Assembly: GCA_046723645.1 (NCBI GenBank) | Contig: JBKOUY010000122.1 | Location: 1 to 26,888, forward strand | DNA length: 26,888 bases | Direction of reading: 5' to 3' | From: DASQUK01 sp046723645 | GTDB lineage: Bacteria > Actinomycetota > Acidimicrobiia > Acidimicrobiales > VFJN01 | In this document: in pieces, positions 20,649 to 26,888 of the stretch | Layout of the letters: each line of letters opens with the position of its first letter | How positions within the stretch are numbered: the stretch's first letter is position 1 | Position numbers and translations under genes: made by a program | The notes under the pieces: model-generated | Told to the model about the DNA's origin: nothing | The model's input: only the letters and a program-made list of their open reading frames with translations | Databases searched by the model: none

Positions 20649-22862
20649 TTAGCAGCCACCGATCGTCGTCGTTGTTGTCGACGGTTTTGGCCTCAGCCCC
20701 CGTGGGCACGTCGTCGTCGTGGTCGGTGGCGCGGTCGTGGTCGTCGGTCGCGGCCGCGTAGTCGCCGTCGTGGGCGGCGGGGCGGTCGTGGTGGTCGACG
20801 GCGGGGCCGTCGTCGCCGGTTCGGTCGTCGACGAAGGTGGCGGCTCCGACACCTGCTGCAGCGCGAGGTCGGTGGTCGTCGTCGTGGGCGGCTCGGTGGT
20901 CGAGGTGGCGGGCGGCCCGGTGCCGGTCGGCGCCGTCGTCGTGGTCGTGATCTCGGTCCGGGCGGGATCGGCGAGGGTGAGCTGGTGGTCGTCGGGACCA
21001 CCCATGCCGGTGGCGAGGGCCACCCCGGCGATGCCGACGATCGCCAGCGCCCCGCCGATGATCGCCGCGATCAAACGCGGGTTGCCGCCGTCGGCCTTGT
21101 CGTCGCCAGGCGGCGTGGACCCGCCTCCGTCCTCGTCATCCTCCCGTCGCCCGCGACGCCGGCGGGATGGCGGGCCCCACAGGTCGGTCTCGCCGGTTGT
21201 CGGGGTGGCGCCGCGCCGGCCGAACGCGGCGGCGGTGGCGACCTCGGTCGCCTCGTACCAGTGCCCAACCGACTCGGACCATTCGCCGCCCTCCCAGTCC
21301 GCGACCCCTGCCTGGCCGGCGCCGGCGTCCCACGCGGGGTCCCCGGGGCTGTCCCAGGCGTCGCCCTCACCGGCGTCCCAGCCCGTGGCGTCCTGGCCGG
21401 CGTCCCACCCGGTCGCGTCCTCGCCGGCGTCCCAGCCGGTGGCGTCCTCGCCGGCTGCCCACCCGGTGGCGTCCTCGCCGAATGCCCATGCGCCTGCTCG
21501 CTCAACGGCATCGACCGCGCCGTCGACGCCAGTCCATGCGGCGCCGTCCATCGATCCGTGGTCGGCCGGCGGCTCGCCGGGCAGGGCGGCCCACGGCGCC
21601 GCCGAGCCAGGGCCGGGTGCACCGGCGGCCGCGTGCGTCGGGCCCGTGGCTGGGTCGGCGAACCATGCCGCGAGGACCCCGACGTCGTCGCCGGCTCCGG
21701 CCGGGAGGTCATCGCCCGTCCCGCCCGCGACGCCGTCGCCGGGCGGCGCCGACGGGGGAGTCGCCCGGGCACTGGGGGCCACGAGCGGTGGCGGGGACAG
21801 GGTGGTGTCGCCACCACCGAACAGTGCGGCACCGAGCGCCACGGTGAGCTCGGGGAACGGATCGGCCGCGATCGGGAGCCCCAGGCGGCTCGAGACCAGC
21901 TCCGCAAACAGCGGGATGCGTGACGACCCGCCCACCAGAAGTGCGACGTGGACGTCCGCCGGGGCCAGGGCGGAGGCGGCGATCGTCTGCGCGACCACGT
22001 CGACCGCGGCCATCAGCGACTGGCGGATGTCCCTCTCCAGGTCGGCGCGCCGGATCGGCAGCCAGGTCGACAGGTTCGGGAGTGCCACCTCGACGGTCGT
22101 GTCCGGCCTGGACGACAGCCACTCCTTGGCCGACCGGCACGCGGCCCTCAGCCGCCTGAGCGCCGCCATGCCGTCGACGTCGTCGCGCGACACGCTCTGC
22201 AGCACGTGGCCGAGCTCGGCGTCGACGCGGGCGAAGACGGCGTCGTCGAACTCCACGCCGCCGAGGTCGGCCAGACCACCCGGTGGCCCGACGACGTCGA
22301 AGCCGTTGTCCGTCCGGCGCACGATCGTGGCCTCGAAGGTGCCGCCACCGAGGTCGAGGACGGCCACGGTGGTTCCCACGGCGATCTCGACGTCGTGCGC
22401 GAGCTTGGCCGCGGCCGCCACCGGGTGCGGGATCAGCATGGTCCGGCCCACGGTGGCCGCCCCGACGCGTTCGAGCAGGGCCGGGGACCCGCCGGCGGGA
22501 AACAGCGGATAAGTGAGGACCAGGTCGTGTGGCCGATCACCGTGGAGGCGGCGCACGCGATCGATGACCGCCTCGAGCAGTGCCTGGGTCAGGCGCGCCG
22601 GGTCGTGGGGCCGCCCGCCGAGCATGACGGGCTCGTCGTCGTCGAGGTGGGCGGTGACGTGGCGCGCCACGAGCGTGGGGTCGTAGGGGGCGCGATCGGC
22701 TGCGGCCTCACCGACGAGCAGCGAGCCATCGGCGCGCTCCAGCACCACCGATGGCATCGTCGCGGTGAGGTCCCCGAGCCGGCAGACCTCGAGACCGGAG
22801 CTACGCCTCAGCGCAGCTGCGCTCGTGGTCGTGCCGAGATCGACCCCCAAGCTGTACGTCAT
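20649..22862 (-). CDS. Membrane-spanning Hsp70-like (DnaK N-terminal) protein with Thr/Pro-rich outer tail
   Basis: 737 residues from ATG 22862, with a GGGAG Shine-Dalgarno. Residues 1-~350 are an Hsp70 ATPase domain: Val-Asp-Leu-Gly-Thr-Thr-Thr-Ser at 7-14, Leu-Asp-Leu-Gly-Gly-Gly-Thr-Phe-Glu at 169-177, and Leu-Leu-Val-Gly-Gly-Ser-Ser-Arg-Ile-Pro at 308-317. The usual substrate-binding domain is absent. Instead come a Pro/Ala/Gly linker, four to five 9-residue repeats of the type Ala-Gly-Glu-Asp-Ala-Thr-Gly-Trp-Asp (461-~500), an acidic Trp-rich stretch, a basic cluster Arg-Arg-Arg-Arg-Gly-Arg-Arg at 567-573, and one membrane helix at ~597-620. The tail 621-737 is Thr/Pro-rich, carries Cys719 and ends Ile-Gly-Gly-Cys737. 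By the positive-inside rule the ATPase faces the cytoplasm and the tail is outside, probably O-glycosylated. It may transmit signals or forces across the membrane; the function is not known. Confidence 0.86.
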   Translation of the reverse strand: MTYSLGVDLGTTTSAAALRRSSGLEVCRLGDLTATMPSVVLERADGSLLVGEAAADRAPYDPTLVARHVTAHLDDDEPVMLGGRPHDPARLTQALLEAVIDRVRRLHGDRPHDLVLTYPLFPAGGSPALLERVGAATVGRTMLIPHPVAAAAKLAHDVEIAVGTTVAVLDLGGGTFEATIVRRTDNGFDVVGPPGGLADLGGVEFDDAVFARVDAELGHVLQSVSRDDVDGMAALRRLRAACRSAKEWLSSRPDTTVEVALPNLSTWLPIRRADLERDIRQSLMAAVDVVAQTIAASALAPADVHVALLVGGSSRIPLFAELVSSRLGLPIAADPFPELTVALGAALFGGGDTTLSPPPLVAPSARATPPSAPPGDGVAGGTGDDLPAGAGDDVGVLAAWFADPATGPTHAAAGAPGPGSAAPWAALPGEPPADHGSMDGAAWTGVDGAVDAVERAGAWAFGEDATGWAAGEDATGWDAGEDATGWDAGQDATGWDAGEGDAWDSPGDPAWDAGAGQAGVADWEGGEWSESVGHWYEATEVATAAAFGRRGATPTTGETDLWGPPSRRRRGRREDDEDGGGSTPPGDDKADGGNPRLIAAIIGGALAIVGIAGVALATGMGGPDDHQLTLADPARTEITTTTTAPTGTGPPATSTTEPPTTTTTDLALQQVSEPPPSSTTEPATTAPPSTTTTAPPPTTATTRPRPTTTTAPPTTTTTCPRGLRPKPSTTTTTIGGC
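21370..21477. repeat. 27-bp tandem repeat, four units, inside the Hsp70-like gene
   Basis: Units at 21370-21396, 21397-21423, 21424-21450 and 21451-21477 share CCGG, GTCCCA/TGCCCA, CC and GTGGCGTCCT blocks with a few substitutions. They encode the 9-residue Gly-Glu-Asp-Ala-Thr-Gly-Trp-Asp-Ala repeat on the minus strand. Copy number may vary between strains. Confidence 0.85.
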
Positions 22863-22890
22863 CGCTTCTCCCAGCCCAGCTCGACACTGA

Positions 22891-22896
22891 ACCGTA
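22891..22896 (-). promoter_or_regulatory. -10 box (TACGGT) for the Hsp70-like gene
   Basis: On the minus strand TACGGT lies 28 nt before ATG 22862, predicting a short leader of about 20 nt that includes the GGGAG ribosome binding site. The 100-bp gap to dtd is a divergent promoter region. Confidence 0.42.
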
Positions 22897-22950
22897 ACAA
22901 GTGGGATGCGGCCGCGAGAGCCAATCCACGGTCGCCGGCCGGAGATCTGC

Positions 22951-22956
22951 TAACGC
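22951..22956 (+). promoter_or_regulatory. -10-like box (TAACGC) for dtd
   Basis: TAACGC ends 6 nt before GTG 22963. It has the leaderless spacing but C instead of T in the last position, so it is weaker than the others. Confidence 0.35.
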
Positions 22957-22962
22957 AGTGCC

Positions 22963-23400
22963 GTGCGAGCCGTCGTGCAGCGTGTGACCGGCGCCGACGT
23001 CACCGTCGCGGGGTCACGGGTCGGGGCGATCGGTCCCGGCCTGTGCGTGCTGCTGGGCGTCACCCACGACGACGACGGCGACCGTGCGCGCCGGATGGCC
23101 ACCAAGCTCTGGCGCCTCCGCATCCTCGCCGACGACGCGGGGGTGATGAACCGGTCGGCCAGTGAGACGGGCGCGGAGATCCTCGTGGTGAGCCAGTTCA
23201 CGCTCTATGGGGACACCTCGCGCGGCCGCCGTCCCTCGTGGGTGGCCGCCGCTAGGCCCGAGCAGGCCGAGCCCCTGGTCGACGCGGTCGTCGGTGAGCT
23301 GAGGGCCCTGGGCGCCACCGTCGCAACCGGTCGCTTCGCAGCCGACATGCAGCTCGCGCTGGTCAACGACGGGCCGGTGACCGTGATCATCGACGTGTGA
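22963..23400 (+). CDS. dtd: D-aminoacyl-tRNA deacylase (DTD)
   Basis: 145 residues from GTG 22963, normal DTD length. It opens Met-Arg-Ala-Val-Val-Gln-Arg-Val-Thr-x-Ala-Asp-Val-Thr-Val, has the Ser-Gln-Phe-Thr-Leu active-site motif at 77-81 followed by Tyr-Gly-Asp, then Lys/Arg-Gly-x-Arg-Pro-Ser, and ends with the Asn-Asp-Gly-Pro-Val-Thr motif at 135-140 that supplies the cross-subunit cis Gly-Pro. It removes D-amino acids (and glycine mischarged on tRNA-Ala) from tRNA, keeping translation chirally clean. The last 14 bp overlap the end of the convergent lnt gene. The presence of a DauA-like D-amino-acid enzyme at 3.2 kb fits a cell that meets D-amino acids but is not a specific link. Confidence 0.96.
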   Translation: MRAVVQRVTGADVTVAGSRVGAIGPGLCVLLGVTHDDDGDRARRMATKLWRLRILADDAGVMNRSASETGAEILVVSQFTLYGDTSRGRRPSWVAAARPEQAEPLVDAVVGELRALGATVATGRFAADMQLALVNDGPVTVIIDV

Positions 23401-25063
23401 CGGTGTCGGTCGGCAGGCCGACGCCTTCGGCGTCCGCATGTTGGGGACGGCCCGGCGTGACCGCGGGCGGCGAGTCGGTGGGCCCGGTTGTTACGGTCGC
23501 GTCGTCGGCGTCGAACTGGCCGACGGTCCGGTGCTCGTGCCGCCGCGGGCGGCGCCGCCGCCACGCCGTACCCCAGCCCAGCGCCAAGCTCGAGAGCGCG
23601 ACGATCCAGGCCGGCAGCAGACCGATGCGGGTGTAGAGGGTCGTCCCCTCGCGGGTGCCCACCGTCCGTTGGAGGACCGCGCGTTCCGATACCGCACTGC
23701 GCTGATGGACGGTGCCGTCGGGCGCCACGAACGCGGAGAAGCCGGTCGGAGCGACCTGCAGGACCCAGCGGTCGTTCTCGATGGCGCGCATCCGCGACGT
23801 GGCGACCTGCTGTGTCTGCACCATCGTCCCGGTGTAGGACGACCCATTGGTGGGGTTGATGACGATCTCGGCCCCGTCCTCGACGCCCTCCCGCACCCGG
23901 TCGCCGAAGAAGATCTCCCAGGAGATGGCGACCGACAGCCGCCCGGCGGCCGTGTCGAGCTCCGCAGGGTGACGGCCGATGAGGGCGTCGCGGCCGGTCA
24001 GGTCGCTACCGGCGAAGCGCTCGACCAGGGACCGCAGCGGGACGTACTCGCCGAACGGGACGCGATGGACCTTGTCGTAGCGATCGACGATGTCGCCGTT
24101 CGCGTCGTAGGCGACGGCGGCGTTGCGGAAGTGGTCGGTCCCGGCGTCCTCGACAACGCCCACGATCAGCGGTGCGTCGAGCCGGCGCGCCAGGGCTCGG
24201 AGCTCCCGACCCTCGCGCGTCTCCGCCACCGGATCGTCGACGTCGACAACGTCCTCCGGCCAGACGACCAGATCGACCGGGGTCACGACGTCGGCGCTCG
24301 CCCTGAGGTGACGTTCGAACACCTCCCGCTCGTCGGTGTCGGACGCCCGGGTGCCCTGGGGCCCGCCCCCCTGCACCAGCGCAACCCGCAGGGTCCCGAC
24401 GTGCTCGCCGCGGGGACCTGCGACACCCATGAGGACGATGCCGAGCGCGGCCGCTGCGCCCACCCCGGCCGCGACCCACCGACGGCTGACGGCCGCGGCG
24501 ATGGCGACGCCGACGATCACGGTCACCTCGACCAGCAGCAGCGCGCCACCGATCCGCAGGACGGGGGCCAGCGGCCCGGCGACCTGGCCGACCGCGAGGC
24601 TCGACAGCGGCACCCCGCCGAACGGCCACGACCAGCGGAGCAACTCGGTCAGGGCGATGGCCCCGGGCAGGGCGAGCCATCGCCCGGGTGCCGCCGCGGG
24701 CACCAGGACTGCCGCCACGCCCAGCAGGGCCGCGTAGAAGACGGCCGCGACCACGTAGCCGGGGGTGGTCAGGTCCAGCATCCAGGCCAGCGAGGGAACG
24801 TAGAGCCCCAGCCCGACCAGGAGGCCCCGGCGGAACCGGGTCCGGCGGTCCGCGTCCGCGATGAGCCTGTCGAACCCGACCAGCCCGACGAAGGCCAGTG
24901 GCCACCAGCCCCAGGGTGGCAGGGCCAAGGCGGTGACCACGCCGGCGCCGACGGCCGCAATGTCGCGAGCCGGTCCCCGGACCGGCGCCATCAAGGGGCG
25001 GCGGGTGGGGGTCGGGCCGGAGAGGCGGTCGCGGCTCAGGATGGCGTGGACGAAGCGGGGCAT
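23387..25063 (-). CDS. lnt: Apolipoprotein N-acyltransferase (Lnt) homolog with Ser at the catalytic Cys position
   Basis: 558 residues from ATG 25063. The first ~215 residues hold about six membrane helices, including Ala-Leu-Pro-Pro-Trp-Gly-Trp-Trp-Pro-Leu-Ala. The nitrilase domain follows: Val-Val-Trp-Pro-Glu270-Asp-Val (catalytic Glu), Tyr-Asp-Lys331-Val-His-Arg-Val-Pro-Phe-Gly-Glu-Tyr-Val-Pro (catalytic Lys), then Ala-Ile-Ser381-Trp-Glu-Ile-Phe-Phe-Gly where Lnt normally has Ile-Cys-Tyr-Glu. The codon for 381 is TCC at 23921-23923 (minus strand). A final membrane helix lies at ~481-499, then a basic and acidic disordered tail. Lnt adds a third acyl chain to the lipoprotein Cys from phospholipid. 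The Ser substitution makes activity uncertain, though the fold is otherwise complete. A lipoprotein substrate is encoded at 11.1 kb. A frame extension upstream of 25063 lies in the divergent TauE gene. Confidence 0.87.
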   Translation of the reverse strand: MPRFVHAILSRDRLSGPTPTRRPLMAPVRGPARDIAAVGAGVVTALALPPWGWWPLAFVGLVGFDRLIADADRRTRFRRGLLVGLGLYVPSLAWMLDLTTPGYVVAAVFYAALLGVAAVLVPAAAPGRWLALPGAIALTELLRWSWPFGGVPLSSLAVGQVAGPLAPVLRIGGALLLVEVTVIVGVAIAAAVSRRWVAAGVGAAAALGIVLMGVAGPRGEHVGTLRVALVQGGGPQGTRASDTDEREVFERHLRASADVVTPVDLVVWPEDVVDVDDPVAETREGRELRALARRLDAPLIVGVVEDAGTDHFRNAAVAYDANGDIVDRYDKVHRVPFGEYVPLRSLVERFAGSDLTGRDALIGRHPAELDTAAGRLSVAISWEIFFGDRVREGVEDGAEIVINPTNGSSYTGTMVQTQQVATSRMRAIENDRWVLQVAPTGFSAFVAPDGTVHQRSAVSERAVLQRTVGTREGTTLYTRIGLLPAWIVALSSLALGWGTAWRRRRPRRHEHRTVGQFDADDATVTTGPTDSPPAVTPGRPQHADAEGVGLPTDTVTRR

Positions 25064-25090
25064 GGCACGGCGATGATCGCGCGCCCCGGA

Positions 25091-25096
25091 TACATT
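25091..25096 (+). promoter_or_regulatory. -10 box (TACATT) for the TauE/SafE gene
   Basis: TACATT lies 22 nt before GTG 25119, and GGAG at 25106-25109 gives a ribosome binding site about 9 nt from the start. The 55-bp gap also has to carry the divergent lnt promoter. Confidence 0.4.
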
Positions 25097-25118
25097 TCGA
25101 GAACTGGAGCCACCCCCC

Positions 25119-25937
25119 GTGTCCATCGAGACCGAACCGCCCGCCACCCGCCCGGTGCGCCCTCGGCTCGCCCGCGCCGCCGCCGTGGGTCTCGTGGCGG
25201 GATTCCTGTCCGGGCTGTTCGGCGTCGGCGGCGGCATCCTCATCGTCCCGGCGCTGGTGCTCGTCCTGGCGATGGATCAACGGCTGGCGCACGGCACGTC
25301 GCTCGCCGCCGTGCTGCCGATCGCCGTGTCGTCGACGGTCGGCTATGCCCTGGAGGACAAGGTCGACTGGCCGGTGGCCGCGCTGTTGGCGGCGGCGGCG
25401 GTGGGGGGCGCCGTCGTGGGCACGCACGCGCTCCAGCGGCTGCCGCAGCGGGCCCTGGCGTTTGCGTTCGGCGCTCTGCTGATCGCGACGGCGGTGCGCC
25501 TGCTGGTCGACCACTCCGATGCCGGCGGTCGCGGCGGCCTCGACGCGCCCACGGTCATCGGCCTGTTGGTGCTCGGTGTGACCAGCGGGATCCTCGCCGG
25601 ACTGCTCGGAGTCGGCGGCGGCATCATCATGGTGCCGGCCATGGTCGTGCTGTGGGGCATCCCGCCGGCGGTCGCCAAGGGCACGTCCCTGGCGGTCATC
25701 ATCCCCACGTCGATCATCGGCACCTGGCGCAACCGCCACCACGGCAACGCCGACATGCCCGTCGCCGTGACGGTGGGCCTCGCCGGTGTCCTGTCGGCAT
25801 TCGTGGCGTCGAAGATCTCGATCGGCATGTCGGAGACGGTGTCGAACGTGCTGTTCGCGCTGCTGCTCGCGGCGGTGGCGGCGCGGATGCTGTGGCCGCT
25901 GCTGCGGTCGCGGCCGGTCACACCCGCAACCGGCTGA
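25119..25937 (+). CDS. TauE/SafE family sulfite/anion exporter
   Basis: 272 residues from GTG 25119. Two homologous halves each start with the family motif: Gly-Leu-Phe-Gly-Val-Gly-Gly-Gly-Ile-Leu-Ile-Val-Pro-Ala-Leu at ~35-49 and Gly-Leu-Leu-Gly-Val-Gly-Gly-Gly-Ile-Ile-Met-Val-Pro-Ala-Met at ~164-178, each followed by a Gly-Thr-Ser-Leu-Ala stretch. About eight membrane helices are predicted. The first ~22 residues are Pro/Arg-rich and cytoplasmic. The family moves sulfite, sulfonates, sulfoacetate or other anions across the membrane; the substrate cannot be assigned. It is divergent from lnt and faces the sortase gene with a 21-bp gap. Confidence 0.92.
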   Translation: MSIETEPPATRPVRPRLARAAAVGLVAGFLSGLFGVGGGILIVPALVLVLAMDQRLAHGTSLAAVLPIAVSSTVGYALEDKVDWPVAALLAAAAVGGAVVGTHALQRLPQRALAFAFGALLIATAVRLLVDHSDAGGRGGLDAPTVIGLLVLGVTSGILAGLLGVGGGIIMVPAMVVLWGIPPAVAKGTSLAVIIPTSIIGTWRNRHHGNADMPVAVTVGLAGVLSAFVASKISIGMSETVSNVLFALLLAAVAARMLWPLLRSRPVTPATG

Positions 25938-25958
25938 CCAGCCCAGGGCGGCGGGGCG

Positions 25959-26654
25959 CTACCCGCTCACCAGCCGGAAGTGGGCAACGATCCGTTGGGC
26001 CGCGGACCCCTTCGGATGGCACGCGAACAGCGTGGCCGTCCGGTCCGGCGTCTGCTCGACGATGTGCATCGCGTCGGGTGGCACGATCTCGATGCTGGTC
26101 AGTTCATAGGTCCAGCGGCTGCCGTCGGTGAGCGTGAACACGAGCGGGTCGCCGGGCCGCAACCGGTCCAGGTCGTAGAAGGGGCGGCTGTGCGTGACCC
26201 GGTGACCGGCCACCACGACGTTGCCGACCTCGCCCGGCATCGCGGTGCCCGGCCAGTGGCTGGGACCACGATCGATGGCGGTCAGGGTGACGCCCTCGTG
26301 CAGGGTCTGCTCCACGCCGATGGTCGGCAGGGCCAGGGTGCCGTGGACCACGTCCGGGGTCGGTGCGTCCTCGTCGGTGGGCACCGCATCGGGGGCCGGC
26401 AACGTGGTTGGGGACAGCGACGTCGGGGAGGCGACGGTGGGCGCAGGCGTGCTGGCGACGCCGGTGGAACCGGTGCCGGCGGTCGGTGACGACGCGGGCG
26501 TCCCGCCGTTGTCGGTGAGCGCCCAGCCCCCGGTGATGCCGGCACCCACGAACAACACCGCCACGGCACCGAACAGGATCCGTGCTCGCCGGCGCGATGC
26601 CGCCAGAGGGTCGGCGGCCCGGGTCGCGCTCGAGCGTCGGAAGTCCCGCGCCAT
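25959..26654 (-). CDS. Class E sortase
   Basis: 231 residues from ATG 26654. There is a short basic N-terminus, a membrane anchor at ~25-47, a Thr/Ser/Pro-rich linker to ~100, and a sortase domain with Asn-Val-Val-Val-Ala-Gly-His151-Arg (catalytic His), Leu-x-Pro-Gly-Asp-Pro-Leu-Val-Phe, and Ala-Thr-Leu-Phe-Ala-Cys212-His-Pro-Lys-Gly with Arg221 completing the triad. Having His-Pro after Cys is typical of actinobacterial class E enzymes, which anchor proteins with LAxTG-like signals to the cell wall. No substrate with such a signal was recognised in this window. A TACAAC box ends 6 nt before the ATG; the frame runs on upstream to 26774 but that part is unlike the family. Confidence 0.93.
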   Translation of the reverse strand: MARDFRRSSATRAADPLAASRRRARILFGAVAVLFVGAGITGGWALTDNGGTPASSPTAGTGSTGVASTPAPTVASPTSLSPTTLPAPDAVPTDEDAPTPDVVHGTLALPTIGVEQTLHEGVTLTAIDRGPSHWPGTAMPGEVGNVVVAGHRVTHSRPFYDLDRLRPGDPLVFTLTDGSRWTYELTSIEIVPPDAMHIVEQTPDRTATLFACHPKGSAAQRIVAHFRLVSG

Positions 26655-26660
26655 GGCGTC

Positions 26661-26666
26661 GTTGTA
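26661..26666 (-). promoter_or_regulatory. -10-like box (TACAAC) for the sortase gene
   Basis: On the minus strand TACAAC ends 6 nt before ATG 26654. The last base is C rather than T, as at dtd, but the spacing is the same leaderless one. Confidence 0.35.
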
Positions 26667-26800
26667 CCACCGCCCGTCCGATTGCGTGTGGCTACCGAAG
26701 ACGTCCGCCCCTCGACCCGTACCGTCCGAGGATGGCAACGGCCCCGCGTCTACGTGAAGCTCGGGTCTGGGCACCCGGGGCCAGCTCGTCGCCGCCGCCG

Positions 26801-26888
26801 TCAGGCACGCCGGCGGCGAGTAGCAGCGCCGTCGATGGCCCGCCGGGCGCTGCGGATGCAGGCGGGAATGCCGACCCCCAGCGACCAG
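26801..26888 (-). CDS. Possible 3' end of an unidentified minus-strand gene
   Basis: On the minus strand a frame enters from the window edge and reads Gly-Val-Gly-Ile-Pro-Ala-Cys-Ile-Arg-Ser-Ala-Arg-Arg-Ala-Ile-Asp-Gly-Ala-Ala before stopping at TGA 26801-26803. Third positions are almost all G or C early on, and the composition looks like a protein C-terminus. Only 28 residues are visible and I do not recognise the family. The 146 bp between it and the sortase gene holds only the sortase promoter. Confidence 0.3.
   Translation of the reverse strand, partial: WSLGVGIPACIRSARRAIDGAATRRRRA

Noticed and set aside
20694..20960. GTC/GTG-rich low-complexity DNA that could be a microsatellite or CRISPR-like array
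   Set aside because: It has no fixed unit or spacers; it is the coding sequence of the Thr/Pro-rich tail.
20625..21923. Plus-strand Arg/Gly-rich and Val/Ser-rich frames opposite the Hsp70 tail
   Set aside because: They arise from the Thr/Pro codon repeats and GTC/GTG runs of the minus-strand gene and show no independent coding signal.
22963..25063. Possible anti-phage or toxin-antitoxin island in the dtd-lnt-sortase area
   Set aside because: Every gene there is a recognised housekeeping or envelope gene with normal spacing and composition, and no mobile or defence gene is adjacent.
26732..26888. Plus-strand frame starting at ATG 26732, preceded by TACCGT (26720-26725) at 6-nt spacing and open to the window end
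   Set aside because: The promoter spacing fits, but the translation is low-complexity Ala/Pro/Ser with poor third-position GC, and the minus-strand frame over the same bases looks more like protein. It would need more sequence to decide.

Overview
The window is 26.9 kb of dense, very high-GC chromosomal DNA from an actinobacterium. The features below point towards the class Acidimicrobiia or a close relative, but that placement is an inference from gene content and no rRNA is present. Clues are many GTG starts, a PAC2 protein (usual in actinobacteria with proteasomes), a citrate synthase of the actinobacterial CitA type, a class E sortase, Thr/Pro-rich exported segments, and actinobacterial-style leaderless promoters. 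About 25 genes fill almost the whole window. No gap exceeds 300 bases, and I saw no rRNA, tRNA, CRISPR array, insertion sequence or phage gene.

Layout. 1-4.3 kb: the 3' end of an amidase, then a PAC2 protein divergent from a CBS-citrate synthase fusion, a GNAT acetyltransferase and an FAD amino-acid oxidase/dehydrogenase (DauA-like). 4.3-6.6 kb, minus strand: a MOSC protein and two tandem endonuclease/exonuclease/phosphatase (EEP) paralogs, one without and one with a signal peptide. 6.8-11 kb, plus strand: an unrecognised membrane protein, egtB and egtD of ergothioneine synthesis overlapping by 4 bp, and a PrmA-like methyltransferase. 11.1-16.5 kb: a lipoprotein sugar dehydrogenase of the PQQ-type beta-propeller family, acyl-CoA thioesterase II, a family 1 glycosidase and a Kup potassium transporter. 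16.6-20.5 kb: a probable glycan or glycolipid cluster of a GT4 glycosyltransferase, a methyltransferase and an alpha/alpha-toroid 'prenyltransferase-like' protein, in one translationally coupled minus-strand operon, with a second methyltransferase converging on it. A 14-bp perfect-arm palindrome and other repeats lie just upstream of the operon. 20.6-22.9 kb: a membrane-spanning Hsp70-like protein with a 9-residue tandem repeat and a Thr/Pro-rich tail ending in Cys. 23-26.7 kb: D-aminoacyl-tRNA deacylase, an apolipoprotein N-acyltransferase with Ser in place of the expected catalytic Cys, a TauE/SafE transporter and a class E sortase.

How it works together. Most of this is housekeeping and surface biology: lipoprotein maturation (lnt), a lipoprotein substrate, a sortase, a membrane Hsp70 with a mucin-like outer tail, and a GT/methyltransferase operon. 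The observations most worth following are the membrane Hsp70, the GT4-methyltransferase-toroid operon with its regulatory region, the Ser-for-Cys change in Lnt, the CBS-citrate synthase fusion, and a repeated leaderless start architecture (TANNNT 6-10 nt before GTG/ATG) shared by about nine genes.
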